64,000 nucleotides of DNA, taken from the NCBI GenBank assembly GCA_905235155.1, contig CAJOKJ010000003.1:1-64000 (forward strand), given 5' to 3'. Source of the DNA: Candidatus Gastranaerophilales bacterium (GTDB lineage: Bacteria > Cyanobacteriota > Vampirovibrionia > Gastranaerophilales > Gastranaerophilaceae). Shown here one piece after another: positions 1 to 13,400 of the stretch (its first letter is position 1; each line of letters opens with the position of its first letter). A program made the position numbers and the translations under genes. A model generated the notes under the pieces. The model saw only the letters and a list, made by a program, of their open reading frames with translations, ran no database searches and was not told the DNA's origin.

Positions 1-1
1 T

Positions 2-142
2 AAAATTAACAGAAAAGAAAAAGCTTTAGACAACGAAATGAAAAGATTAGACACTGAACACTCAGCATTACAAACTGAATTAGAATCAATCAAATCAATC
101 ATTTCTGACCACGCAGGTAAAGATTTTAACTTGTTCTCTTAA
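2..142 (+). CDS. C-terminal fragment of a protein truncated by the window edge (ends ...SIKSIISDHAGKDFNLFS*), coiled-coil-like
   Basis: Open frame from base 2 to TAA at 140-142 with coding-like composition; too short to assign a family. Confidence 0.6.
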   Translation, partial: KINRKEKALDNEMKRLDTEHSALQTELESIKSIISDHAGKDFNLFS

Positions 143-180
143 TCATTAAAATAATTTTAAACACTAAATAAGCAGGCTTT

Positions 181-1389
181 TTAGGTTTTATTTGCAAGTT
201 GTTTTAAATTTTCAATATGTTTAGGCAACAAGTCTTTTAACTGATAATTATCAAGGATTTTTTGACGTGCATTTTTACCCATTTCTTTCATTTTGTCTTT
301 GTTATCAAGTGCAAATTCGATTTTTTCAACTTGTTGCTCAATGTTAAAGAAATCAAACAATATACCGTCCTTGTTGTCTTCAACAAATTCCATAACAGGT
401 TCGGTAGCAGAAGCTACAATAGGACATGCACAAGACATTGAATCCAATAAAGACCATGAACATACGAAAGGATATGTTAAATATAAATGAGCAGAAGATA
501 CTCTTAACAGGTTTATGTATTTGTTAAAAGGTAAACTTCCCACAAAATGTATTCTTTCTAAATCCAGGTTTAGTTTTTCTAACATCATTTTTTTGTAAGT
601 TGTACCTACAAGTTGTGGCCCGTAACAAATTCTGTCTTCTCCGCCTATTATAACTTGCAGATTAGGACGTTTTTTTTGCAATACCTCTACTGCTTTCATA
701 AACTCCGGAAAACCTCTGTATGCTTCCATACCACGTGTTGCGTATGTTATAACTTCATCATTTTTTGTTAATTTGAGATTTTTGTTTTCTATTATAAATT
801 CAGCATCTTCTTTAGGTGTGCAAAAATCTGTGTCTATACCGTCATGGAGTACTTTGATTTTGTGAGCAAATTCTTTTGGAAACTGTTTATATTGAAATTT
901 TGTCGGACAAATTCCTGCATCACAGGAGTACAAATCTATTAAAAGGTGTGCATTTTTCGAGCGTAATTTTGCTAAATCGTCAATGTTTGGAATTTTACCG
1001 TCAAATCCAATATCTCCACCTTTTGCGTTGTAAAACCATTCAAAATAACATAATAAAGGTGTATCAGGGAATATATCCTTCATATACATTGTTTGACCCC
1101 AAGTATGACCGTATATTACATCAGGGATAAAACCTTGATTTTTGAGCATTATTGCAGCTTCTGCCGTTGATTGTGCGTGAATTACGGATTCTTCATAAAA
1201 TCTTAAATATCGGTGGCAGTCATTAGGTATTTGACGTTTTAAATTATAAACAACTTTTGTGATATTAGGTATATTAACTGTTGAATTATTTGTTATAAAC
1301 ACAACTTTGTTGTTTGGGTCATTAGCCAGTGCAGGTGCAATGTACCTAAATTGTGCGGGAAAATTTCTATGCAAAAATAAAATATTCAT
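181..1389 (-). CDS. Glycosyltransferase family 4/group 1-like
   Basis: ORF 181..1425; likely start at internal Met (MNILFLHRNFPAQFRY). GT-B type C-terminal region ...YLTYPFVCSWSLLDSMSCACPIVASATEPVMEFVEDNKDGILFD. Confidence 0.85.
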   Translation of the reverse strand: MNILFLHRNFPAQFRYIAPALANDPNNKVVFITNNSTVNIPNITKVVYNLKRQIPNDCHRYLRFYEESVIHAQSTAEAAIMLKNQGFIPDVIYGHTWGQTMYMKDIFPDTPLLCYFEWFYNAKGGDIGFDGKIPNIDDLAKLRSKNAHLLIDLYSCDAGICPTKFQYKQFPKEFAHKIKVLHDGIDTDFCTPKEDAEFIIENKNLKLTKNDEVITYATRGMEAYRGFPEFMKAVEVLQKKRPNLQVIIGGEDRICYGPQLVGTTYKKMMLEKLNLDLERIHFVGSLPFNKYINLLRVSSAHLYLTYPFVCSWSLLDSMSCACPIVASATEPVMEFVEDNKDGILFDFFNIEQQVEKIEFALDNKDKMKEMGKNARQKILDNYQLKDLLPKHIENLKQLANKT

Positions 1390-1428
1390 AATGTAAATTA
1401 TTATATAAAATTTAAAAAAAATCAAATT

Positions 1429-1463
1429 AAAAAGCGGGTTTTAATATATAAAACCCGCTTTTT
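1429..1463. terminator. Bidirectional Rho-independent terminator-like hairpin downstream of the RTX gene
   Basis: AAAAGCGGGTTTT-aatatat-AAAACCCGCTTTTT inverted repeat with T-rich flank. Confidence 0.8.
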
Positions 1464-1476
1464 CAAATTTGTTATT

Positions 1477-4400
1477 TTATGTCCATTGAATTCCGGTTGA
1501 ATCTTGAAATTTTGCAATTAATGCCGTTTTGCTTTCGTTATCACTACTTTTGAGTACATCTTCAACAGATGTAAGCGTTCCGTGATAATCATTTAACCAG
1601 GATTGGATATCTTCTTTGATACGAGCCAAGTCAACGGTTGTTAATCTTCTTGAATCTGAAGTTTGTATTGTTTCAATTTTGCCTGAATTTTCTCCTGTTG
1701 TAAAGTAATTTTTAATTACAATACCTTGATTTTCATTAATTGTGATTATACCGCTTCCGTTATCTGATGCATGTTTTAGATATAAACTTAAATCGTCCAA
1801 TTCGTCAATAATTGTATGTGAATCTAAATCAAATTTGAAGTTTACAAATATCGCATTTGTATTGTCTTTTGTATCAATAATATTTAACGTATCTGAACCT
1901 GTATTATCAGTAATTTCTGTTAATTGGTCAAGGTATGCAAAGTATGTATCGTTACCCGCACTATCATAGATTTCGGTTTTTGTTGATTGTGCATAAATAA
2001 TATCATCTCCCGCATCACCGTAGATTATATCCGTAATACTTCCGCCTTCATCTCTTTCAGCATTATTGCAACCGTAAATAACGTCATTACCTTCGCCGCC
2101 ACGTATAGTATCTGAACCTTTATTACCAATAATCGTATCATTACCTGCATTACCTGTAATGCTATCATTATTGTTTCCTGCGGTAATAGAATCATTCCAG
2201 ATAGTACCTGTTATTGTATCAGCACTGTCTTTACCGTTAATTACAACTGTTGAAACAGCATCAGTTATTGTTTTTTTGCTGCCTGTACTGTCTATAAAAT
2301 CAAAATCATTTGATGTTAAGTTAATATTTTGAATTGTAAGAGAATCATTTGTGCCATATCCGATAACAAGGTTTTGTCTGTTGTTTCCGGATAATGTCCA
2401 TGTTAAATCGTCATATCTTGTACCTGTAAATTGGAAGGTTGCTTTTTGGTTTCCTTCAAATGTAATAGTATCATTTCCGTCTGCATCGTTAAATACATAG
2501 ATGTTTTTAGCACCGCTATAATCCGTAATAACATCATTACCTTTGCCTGCTTCAATTATATGACCGCCATCGCTTGTTGTTATTGTAATAGTATCGTTAC
2601 CTGCACCACTATATATTGTACTCTTATATGTAGTATTTAATATAATAGTATCTGCACCGTCGCCACTTTCTATATATTTATTACCGGCACTTGTACCTGA
2701 ACCCGAGCCCGGACCTGCGTTAATATAGTCATCACCATTACCTGTAATAATAGTATCGTTACCTCTGCCACTTTCAATAGAGTTGTTGCCTGCTCCTCCG
2801 TCAATGTAATCATTGCCGTCGCCTGTAATAATGGTATCATTACCATTGTTACCATATATTGTATCATTACCGCCATTTCCGACAATACTGTCGTTAGCAC
2901 CACCTGCCGTTATTGAATCGTGCCATTTTGTACCTCTTATTGTGTCTGCAACGGTGTCTTTACCGTTAATAATAACGTGTGCAGAAGTGTCTTGCAGAAG
3001 TTCATCAATTGTTTTTGATGTTGTTGGCATTGTACTGTCTTTAAATCGGTAGTTTCTACTTGCAAGAACAACATTTGTTATAGTAATAGAATCGTCTGTA
3101 CCATAGCCTATAACAAGATTTTCTCTGTTTGTTCCGTCTAATTTCCATGTAAGTTCATTTAATTTTGTATCTTTAAAATCAAATAAAATTGTACCTGATG
3201 TTAATGTAATAGTATCATTACCGTCACCATTATTAAAAATGTAGTGGTTTGCAGTAGATGAGTTGTTTACGTCAACAATGACATCATCTCCTGTACCTGC
3301 TTCAATTGTACTTACGGCAGTTGTGTTTGAAATATTGATAGTATCATTACCCGCACCTGCATTAATCGAACTTGCACCGTTGCCAACAATAATAGTATCA
3401 TTACCTGTTCCTGTTGTTACAACATTATTGCCGCTTCCTGTATTAACGTAGTTATCACCATTACCTGCATCAATAGTATCGTTACCACCGCAGCCATAGA
3501 TAGAGTCATTACCTATACCTGTTGTAATGGAATCACTGCCTGTACCTGCGGTTAAGCCTGTTGAAGCATTATATGTATCACCATATATTACATTATCTGC
3601 ATCTGTAATTGCAGTAATAGTATCATTACCGTTGCCACCTTGAATATGTTTAGCATCAGTACCTGTTGATGTGATAACATCAGCACCGTCACCACCGTAT
3701 ACAGTTGCTAAACCGTCAGATACAGTAATTGTATCATCTCCTGAACCGCCTTCAATTATATCGTTTCCGCCATTACCTTCGATAACGTCATTTCCTTCAT
3801 TACCGTATAAGGTTTCGGCATCTGTACCACCTGTAATACTATCGTTACCAACACCACCGTATACAATATTTGCACCTAAACCGGAGCTAATTGTGTCGTT
3901 ACCTGCTCCACCGTATATTGTATCATCACCTGAACCTGTTGCTATACTGTCATTACCTGTACCGTATAACACTTCTGATGTAGGGTTATATGCATCTCCA
4001 TATACAAAGATATTACCGGTAGCACTTGATGCATTAATTACGTCATCTCCGTTACCTGCTTCAATATATTTGTTTCCTGAGCCTGTTGCGGTAATTGTAT
4101 CAAAACCTTCGGCACTATATACCGTTGCTGCACCTGAACCAACGTTAATAGAGTCATTACCAGCTCCGGAATAGATTAAATCATTACCGCTTGTACCGTT
4201 AATGGTATCATTGCCTTCTTCACCGTATAAAGTATCATCACCTGCTCCACCAACGATAGAATCGTTGCCTGCATTACCGTAAATAATATCGTTGCCGTCT
4301 CCGCCGTCTAAATAATCGTCGCCATCGTTACCATATATTGTATCGTTACCGCCATTACCTAAAACAGTATCATTTTGCAATCCGCCTGTAATGCTGTCAT

Positions 4401-7400
4401 TATAATCTCCTGCAACAATAGAATCTCTCCATTTTGTACCGATTATTGTATCATCACCTGTTGTTTTACCATAAGTTATTAAAACACCAAGTGCGTCAAA
4501 TAAACCTTTTTCTGCACCTGTACTATCTTTAAATCTGTAATTATCACTTGTTAAATCAACATTTTTTATTGTAACAGAATCTGCAAGACTATAATTAATT
4601 GTTAAATCAAGTCTTTCTGTTCCGCTTAATGTCCATTTTAAGTCTGCAAGTTCCGTACCTTTAAATTCAAATAATACATTTTGTGTATCTAATTCAATAG
4701 TATCCTTACCGTCACCAAGATTATATACATAATGGTTAGAATATGCTTCGTTATTGTGGTCGTATATGTAATCATTACCTGTTCCTGCTTCAATAGTATT
4801 TATTGCAGTTGCAGTGTTCAATGTAATTGTATCGTTACCGCTGCCACCGTAAATAATATTTTTGCCGCTTTCAACATTTATAATATCAGCACCGTCACCG
4901 CCATATACAGTATCATCGCCTGTTCCGACATTAATAGTATCATCGCCTGCTCCACCGTCTACAAAATTATCGCCATTGCCTGCGTCAATTAGGTCGTTAC
5001 CGTTTCCACCGTATATCTTATCTTGACCGTTACCTGTTGTTATTGTGTCATCACCTGTATCAAGGAATGTTTCTGTTTCAGCATCGTATGTATCACCATA
5101 TATTATGTGATTTCCTGCGGTTGTTGCAGAAATTACATCATTACCTGCACCACCTTGAATATATTTTTCACCAGTGCCAAGTGCAGTAAGTGTATCATCA
5201 CCTGCTCCACCATACATTGATGAATTACCGTTATTTACAGTAATACTATCGTTTCCTGCATCACCATATAATTCATCAGCACCGCCGTTGCCGATAATTA
5301 TATCATTATCTGCATCACCATGAATTGTATCATTTCCGCTTCCGCCTGTGATAGAGTCATTACCCTCTCCGGCATGAACTTCATTACTGCCTTCGCCTGT
5401 TGTAATAGTATCATTACCTGCTCCGGAATTAATTGAATCATCACCTGCACCGACTGAAATTACATCATCACCTGAACCGGAAATGATTGTATTTCCTTCG
5501 TCACCACCTGTAATAGTATTTTTACCGTCACTTGCATTGATAATGTTTTTACCGTTACCTGCAACTATTGAATCATTACCTGTTCCTGTTGTAATAGTGT
5601 CATTACCTGTTCCTGTTGTGATTCTGTTGTTACCGTTTTCGGCTACTATAATATTGTCACCATTACCGCCGGATATTGTATTAGCACCCTCACCTGCATT
5701 AATACTGTCATTGCCTGAACCTGTTGTAATTACATCGTCTCCTGTACCTGAAGTAATGGTATTTTCTCCATTGCCGCCTGTAATAGTGTTTTTACCGTTA
5801 CCTGCATCTATTACATTTGTTCCGTCGCCAACCGTAATAGAATCATCACCGATTCCCGAAGTGATTGTGTTTCCGTCATTACCGCCTGTGATAGTATTTT
5901 TACCGTCGCCCGCATCAATTACGTTTTCGCCATTACCTGCATTAATACTGTCATCACCATTACCTGTTGTAATAGTATCATTACCGTCAGATGTTGTAAT
6001 AGTATTTTTACCATTACCTGCATTTACGTTGTTATTGCCTGCTCCTGCATTAATGCTATCATCACCATTACCTGTTGTAATAGAATCATCACCTGTTCCT
6101 GAAGTAATAGTGTTTCCGTCATTGCCGCCTGAGATAGTATTTTTACCGTCGCCAGCATTAATTACGTTTGCACCGTCACCGCCTTCTATTGAATCATCTC
6201 CGCCAAGAGTTGTTATTGTATCGTTTCCTCCGTTAGCAATAACCGTGTCATTACCTCCCATGCCGGAAATGCTGTCACCTTGACTTCCTGCGGTTATGGA
6301 ATCATTCCATTTTGTGCCGACAATTGTTTCTGCCGTATTTGGTTTACCGTTTATAATAACAATTTGAATTAAATCATCAAGAGTTTTTTCGTTTTCCCCA
6401 TGTTTAAAAATGTAGTTTTGACTATTAAGGTCAACATCTTTTATTGTTACTGTATTTTCTCCGTAATGTACTACTAAATCTGTTCTGCTGTATTCGTTTA
6501 AACTCCAAGTTAAATCTTCTAATTCCGTATCTTCAAATTCAAAAACAGCATTTGGTGTTGATAATATTACTAAATCATTACCGTCATTGTTTTTAAAGAT
6601 ATAATGATTTGACAATGTTGCACTGTTATTGTCAGTAATAGTATCATTTCCCAAGCCGCCGATAATTGTACTTACAAGTGTTTCATTGTTTAGTGTAATA
6701 CTATCGTTGCCTTCGCCTGCGTCAATTATATTCTTACCTTCTGATGTTGTTATGACATCATTACCTGAACCTGAACTGATTGTATTATTGCCATTGCCTG
6801 TTGTAATAGTATCATCGCCTGCACCTGAATCAACGGAGTTGTCACCGTTGCCGGAAGTAATAGAATCATTGCCTTCACCAGAAATAATAGTGTTGTTTCC
6901 GTCATTTAAAGTAATAGTATCATCGCCTGCACCTGAATCAACGGAGTTGTTACCTTTGCCGGAAGTAATAGAATCATTGCCTTCACCAGAAATAATAGTG
7001 TTGTTTCCGTCATTTAAAGTAATAGTATCATTACCTGCACCTGAATCAACGGAGTTATCACCATTATCGGAAGTAATAGAATCATTACCTGAGCCTGAAA
7101 TAATAGTGTTTTTACCATCAAAGGCATAAATAATGTTTACACCGTTACCTGCGTCAATATAATCGTTACCGTTACCTGAATAGATTGTATCATCGCCAAT
7201 ACCTGATACGATAGAATCATTACCTTCTCCTGAGTATATTGTTTCGGAAACTTCATGACCTTCTTCATCCTCGTATTTATTAACGGTATAAGAATCACCA
7301 TATATTAATTGACCGTCAGTTGTTGCAATAGCATTGATTGTGTCGTTACCTTCACCGCCTTGAATATATTTATTGCCGCTGCCTGATGTTGTAATAATAT

Positions 7401-10400
7401 CATTACCATCACCACCATAAATAGTTGCAGCACCATCTGAAGCTGTAATAATATCATTGTCGGCTTCTCCATATATTTCATCATTGCCGCCGCCTGATGT
7501 AATACTGTCAGCACCTTCACCACCATATATTGTGTCTGCATCTGTTCCACCGATAATAACATCTGTTCCTGCACCACCGTATACTAAATTATTGCCGTTG
7601 CCTGTTGAAATTCTGTCGTTACCGTTTTCACCGTATATTGTGTCGTTACCGTCATCTGCAACGATTGAATCTTCTCCTTCACCACCATATACAGTGTTAT
7701 TACCATTACCTGCAACTATGGTGTCATCGCCTTCGTTTCCTTCTATATAGCTATCACCTGTGCCCGTTGTAATGCTATCATTGCCTATGCCACCGTAAAT
7801 GCTATCATTTCCGCCATTGCCAATAATAGTATCGTTACCGTTTTCTCCGTACAACAAGTCGTTATCTTCACCTGCCGTAATAGAATCGTTGCCTTCTCCA
7901 CCGTATACAATGTTTTCACCGTTTCCGACATTAATTACGTCGTTGCCTTCATTACCATAAACGGTATCATTACCTGTACCTGTGGTTATGTTATCTGTAC
8001 CTTCGCCTCCACGAATTACATTTGCACCGTTGCCTGTTGTAATAGTGTCATTTCCTGCACCGCCATAAATTGTATTATCACCGTTGCCTACTGTAATGCT
8101 ATCGTTACCTGTATCAGAATATGTATCTGTTGACTCATCGTAAGAATCTCCATAAATCGTATGGTTATAATCCGTTTCGGCACTAATGATATCATTTCCG
8201 CCATTACCTTGAATATATTTTTCACCGGTGCCAAGTGCAGTAATAGTATCATCGCCGGCACCGCCATATATGCTTGATAAACCATCTTCTGCGGTAATAA
8301 TATCTTCACCGTCACCGCCAAATAGTTTATCATCGCCACCCATACCGTCAATAGTATCGTTGCCGCCTAAGCCGTATATAACTTCTGATGTAGCAGTACC
8401 TTGAAGACTGTCATCACCTTCTGTTCCGTAATATATCCAACGAATTTCATAAAGTGCAAGTAATTCTGCCTTTTGTAAAGCTGTACCATTTACGAGTACC
8501 CATTCAACACTGTTAAATCTGTTTGCTTTTAACCAGGTTATAACTCGTTGTCTTATTTGTTTTATATCTTCACTGTAAATAGTATATGTTGTTTCGTTAT
8601 AATGTATTTGTATTGTTTCAATTGCACCGTTGCCAAAATAATTTTCTATTTCAAGTAAATTAGATGTTGGTTTTACACCATTTTGAACAGCATTTATTAT
8701 TTCTTCCGCATTATTTACGTCATATATGTATATATTGTGTTCTGAATCATTACCGAAATATTCCGGATTTAAATTTACATTAAAGAATATTCTGGTATTG
8801 TCCTTAATAGAGTTAATATGTAAATTGTCATCACCGGAAGTATCACTTATTGTTGTTCGTTTATTTAGGCTTACATTATTATAAGTATCGCTTCCGTCAC
8901 CACCTTGAGCAATTGTCTTATTGGAATTAATATTTATTGTGTCATCACCTGAATCACCGCTTAAGAAGTCAGAGTCTGCATTTTCATTTCCGTTAATAAC
9001 ATCGTTACCGGAACCGCCATATACAGTGTTGTTGCCTTCTCCTACGGTAATAGTATCATTACCTGCACCTGCATTTACCGAATCGTTACCTGCACCTGTT
9101 TCAATTATATCGTTTCCGCTTCCGCCAAGTATAGTATCATTGCCGTTACCGGTGGTAATTGTATCTGCACCGCTTCCGCCATCAATATAATTATTGCCAT
9201 TACCGGTTGTAATGATATCATTACCTGCATTACCATATACTTGGTTCTTACCTTCGTCTGCGTATACAGTATCATCACCTGCACCTGCATCAATTGTATC
9301 ATTACCGATACCGCCTATTATTATATCATTACCGCCATTTGCAAATACTTTTGCACCTCTGTCATCGCAGGTTATTGAATCTTTAAAATCAGTACCGTTC
9401 GTTGTTTGATTATATTGTGCGGTAATTTTTACATAATTTTCATTTAAGTATTCTCTTAAATTTTGTGTTACGTATTCATCGGCATCATTCAAATATTGAA
9501 GTTCTTTTACGGATTTATGATATACGGTATCGTCATAATAATTCGCAATAGTTATTGAATCTTTATTTGTGTTTCCGTATTTTATTATTAAATTATTTCC
9601 GTCTGTATAAAATTCCAAATCAGTAAGTCTTAAATTTTGGAATTTTATAATGTCGTTGCCGTCACCTGAATATATAGTGTCATTACCGTCACCTGCGTTT
9701 AATATAATTAGGTTATTACCTGAATTACCGTATAATACGTCATTGTCTGTTCCACCGATAAGAGTGTCATTACCCGCACCACCATACAGCGTATCATTAT
9801 CTGGACCGCCGTATAAAATATCATCACCTTCATGAGCACTGATATAATCATTGCCTAATCTGCCGTTTATTATGTCGTTTCCGCCATAACCGTATAATTT
9901 GTCTGCTAAATCGCCACCAACAATGCTATCTTGGAAATCAGTTCCTTTTATTGTGTTTTTGCTCTTAATAACACCGTCAATTTCTACCATTGCAAAATCA
10001 CGAATATCTAAACTTTGAAGTTCACCATTTAATTTTGTTACAATGGTATTTGCTGTTGATCCGTTGTAAAAATTATTAATTGTTACGTAATCATTAAAGT
10101 TTGTAGATGCACCATACTTAATTATTAAATCATTACCGCTCTTTACAAATTTAAAGTCGGTTTCAAAATTTAACTCTTCAAAATTGAGAATATCATTACC
10201 GGTACCTGAATAAACAGTATCCCTACCGTCACCTATGTTAAAGTATAATATATTTGTGCCACCTTCACCATATAGGGCATCATTATCTGCACCACCATAT
10301 ATAGTGTCATTACCTGTGCCACCTTTTATAGTATCGTTGCCTGCATTACCATAAAGAACATCGTTGTCTTCGTTACCTTCTATATAATCATTACCGGCAC

Positions 10401-13400
10401 CGCCTTTTATTGTATCTTGTCCTAAGTTACCGTATAATTTATCGTTACCATTGCCACCGTTTATTATATCGTGACCGTTACCACCTTTTAGGGTGTCAGC
10501 TAAACTTCCACCGGTCATGCTGTCGCTGTATAGCGTACCTACTATATTATTAGTTTTACTGCTTGAACCGTTAATATTAATATAGTAGCCTTCACGTGCC
10601 ATTACAGCACTTAATAGTTCTGCATCAGATGAATCTGTTGTTTTAATATATTTTAGTGTTTGATTATTTTTAAAATAATTTGATACGATAATTGAATCAT
10701 TTGTATCGTTACTGTATTTTATTACCAGATTGTTGGAGCTGCAATAAAATTTCAAATCATTAGTTAATGAAGCATCTTCAAATATCAGATAATCTTTTCC
10801 ACTGCCAAAGTATATTCGGTCTGTTCCATCACCTTTGTATATGTGGAAGTAGTTATTTCCCGAATCAGAATACAAGTAATCATCATCTTTGCCACCGTAA
10901 ATGTGGTCGGTTCCTGAACCTGCATGGATAGTGTCTTTGCCGTTTTCGCCGTAAAGTGTATCATTACCTGCACCACCGTCTATGTAATCATTTCCGTAAC
11001 CACCATATATAATGTCATTACCTGCTTCGCCGTAAAGCTTATCATTACCGTAATATCCATAGACTGTATCATTGCCTTCTCCTGCATATACGACATCATT
11101 ACCGTAATTGTATTTATCATCTTTATCGGCATATATAATATCATTGCCACTACCGGATTTAATCGTATCATTACCGCTAAGTGCTTTTATAGTGTCATCA
11201 CCTGCACCACCTGTAATACTATCTGCTATATTCGTACCTGTTATGGAATCGTTTAAGAAGGTTCCGGTTAAAATACAGTTTTTAGTTTTAGCCGTAGCTT
11301 CCCCTGTGGTAAGTAGCGTTACAGTTTGTTGTGTTCCTGTTGAATCTGTAAGAACAATGTTATTGTTGCTTAAGGATATGCTATATTGTTCTCCTGTATT
11401 GTCAATAAATTGTTTTACCGATGTTACACCTTGTAATTTGAAATAATTTGCTATTGTTATGCTGCTTGAACCGTATTTAATTATTAAATTATTTTTTGAA
11501 TCATTAGTAAATTTTAAACTGCTTATTGCAACATTTTTAAATTGTACGGTGTCTGTGCCTGTTCCTGAATATATTGTGTCGTTGCCGTCGCCGCTTGAAA
11601 ATATAAACGTATTTTTTCCTGCTTCACCATATATTTTATCATTGCCTTTTCCGCCTGTGATAATATCATCACCTGCACCACCTTTTAATACATCATTGTT
11701 GTTGCCACCAACAATACTGTCATTTAATTTTGTACCGACAACGGAAACTTTCCTTGATAAATTGCTGTTGTTGAATAAAATGTAAGCTTCTTTTGATAAA
11801 TTATGTTCCTTGCCATCTTTTGTAATAAGAGATTTTACAGATGTGCTTTTCATATAATTTAGCAATGTTATTGTATCTTTGTTTCCGTAATTTACAATCA
11901 GATTGTTGCCAACTTTTGTAAAGTAAACACCATTTGAACCTGTGTTATTGATTTTGGTAACATTGGCTTTTGATAAATCTATTTTATCGTATCCTTTTCC
12001 TGAATAAATGGTGTCTTTTCCGTCACCTGACTTGAATTGAAATACGTTAACTCCTGCTTCGCCATACAGCCTATCGTTACCTTTGCCGCCATTAATTGTA
12101 TCATCACCTAAACCACCGTATATATAATCGTTGTTTTTACTTCCTGTAATGCTATCGTTACCGTTTTGGGCATATATTTTGATGCCTGCTTTTCTGCCGC
12201 TTGCAGAAATTTTTTCATCATCGTTACTTGTTTTTAATGTTCCTTTTGTTTTATCATCGGCTGTTATATTTTTAAAGTTTGCAACAGAATTATATAATTC
12301 TGCCAAATTAACACCATTTGGCTCATCTTCCGTAATTATAGTTGTTGTCGATACAATACCGTTATAATTAAAGTAATTGGATATTGTTACGGCATTTTTA
12401 TATGCACCTTCAGAATTTATATCACCATATTCAATTACTAAATTATTACCACTTCGTTCTACATTTAAATCTGATAAATTTAAATCAATAAATTGAAGTT
12501 TATCATTACCGCTGCCTAAATAAACAGTATCTTTACCACTTCCGTTTTCAAAAAGGAATAAATTTGTTCCCGATTGTCCATATAAATAATCGTTACCTGC
12601 ACCGCCATATATAGTATCGTTACCTGCACCACCTTTAATAGTGTCTTTATATGCAGAACCGATAATTGAATCATTTAAGAATGAACCAGCAATATTTGTC
12701 GCACTGCTTGAGGTTGAATAATCAAGATTAAGTGTGGCTTTTTTAATAATATTTATTTTGCCTTCATCTGCTGTTACAATTTCTTTTATTGATGAACTTG
12801 TATTTGCAAGATAATTGTATAATGTAACTTTTTGATGTCCGCCATATTTTATTACAAGATTACTTCCGCTTCTTGTAAATTCCATGTCTGAAAAATCAAC
12901 TTCAGATATATCTAAAACATCATTACCTGAACCTGAGTACACGGTATCAGAGCCGTTCATATCATCGGCAACATTATCAAAATAGAAGGTATCATTACCT
13001 GTATCTCCGTATAATTTATCATTGCCTTCACCGCCATATATTTTATCGTTACCGGCACCGCCTTTTATTGTATCGTCGCCTTCTCCACCAATAAGGGTAT
13101 CATTGCCGTTATCACCTGTGATGCTATCGTTATCATCACCGCCATATATTTTGTCATTGCCGTCGCCACCTGATATTGTATCAGCATACAAACCACCTGT
13201 TATACTGTCAGGCATAAGTGTTCCTGCAATTTTGTTTGCAGAGTGAGTAGTTCCGTTTATGGTAATAATACCTTTGGTTTTGATATTATAACTTTTGCCA
13301 TTTTTGTCTACGATTGTATTAACTGACGAATTTACCGTAGATTTTAAATAGTTTAATAATGTTACAGAACCGCCACTGTATCTTATTATTAAATTGTAAC

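Noticed and set aside
5483-6283. Plus-strand ORF of 266 aa (MIVFPSSPPVIVFLPSL...) and similar proline/valine-rich plus-strand ORFs at 3671-4174, 6629-7129, 8921-9190, 13022-13246
   Set aside because: Antisense shadows of the RTX repeats: periodic low-complexity translation produced by the reverse complement of GGxGNDTI codons; no RBS or independent motif.
6806-7110. CRISPR-like regular repetition
   Set aside because: Repeats are coding (36-aa RTX units) with no unique spacers and no cas genes nearby.
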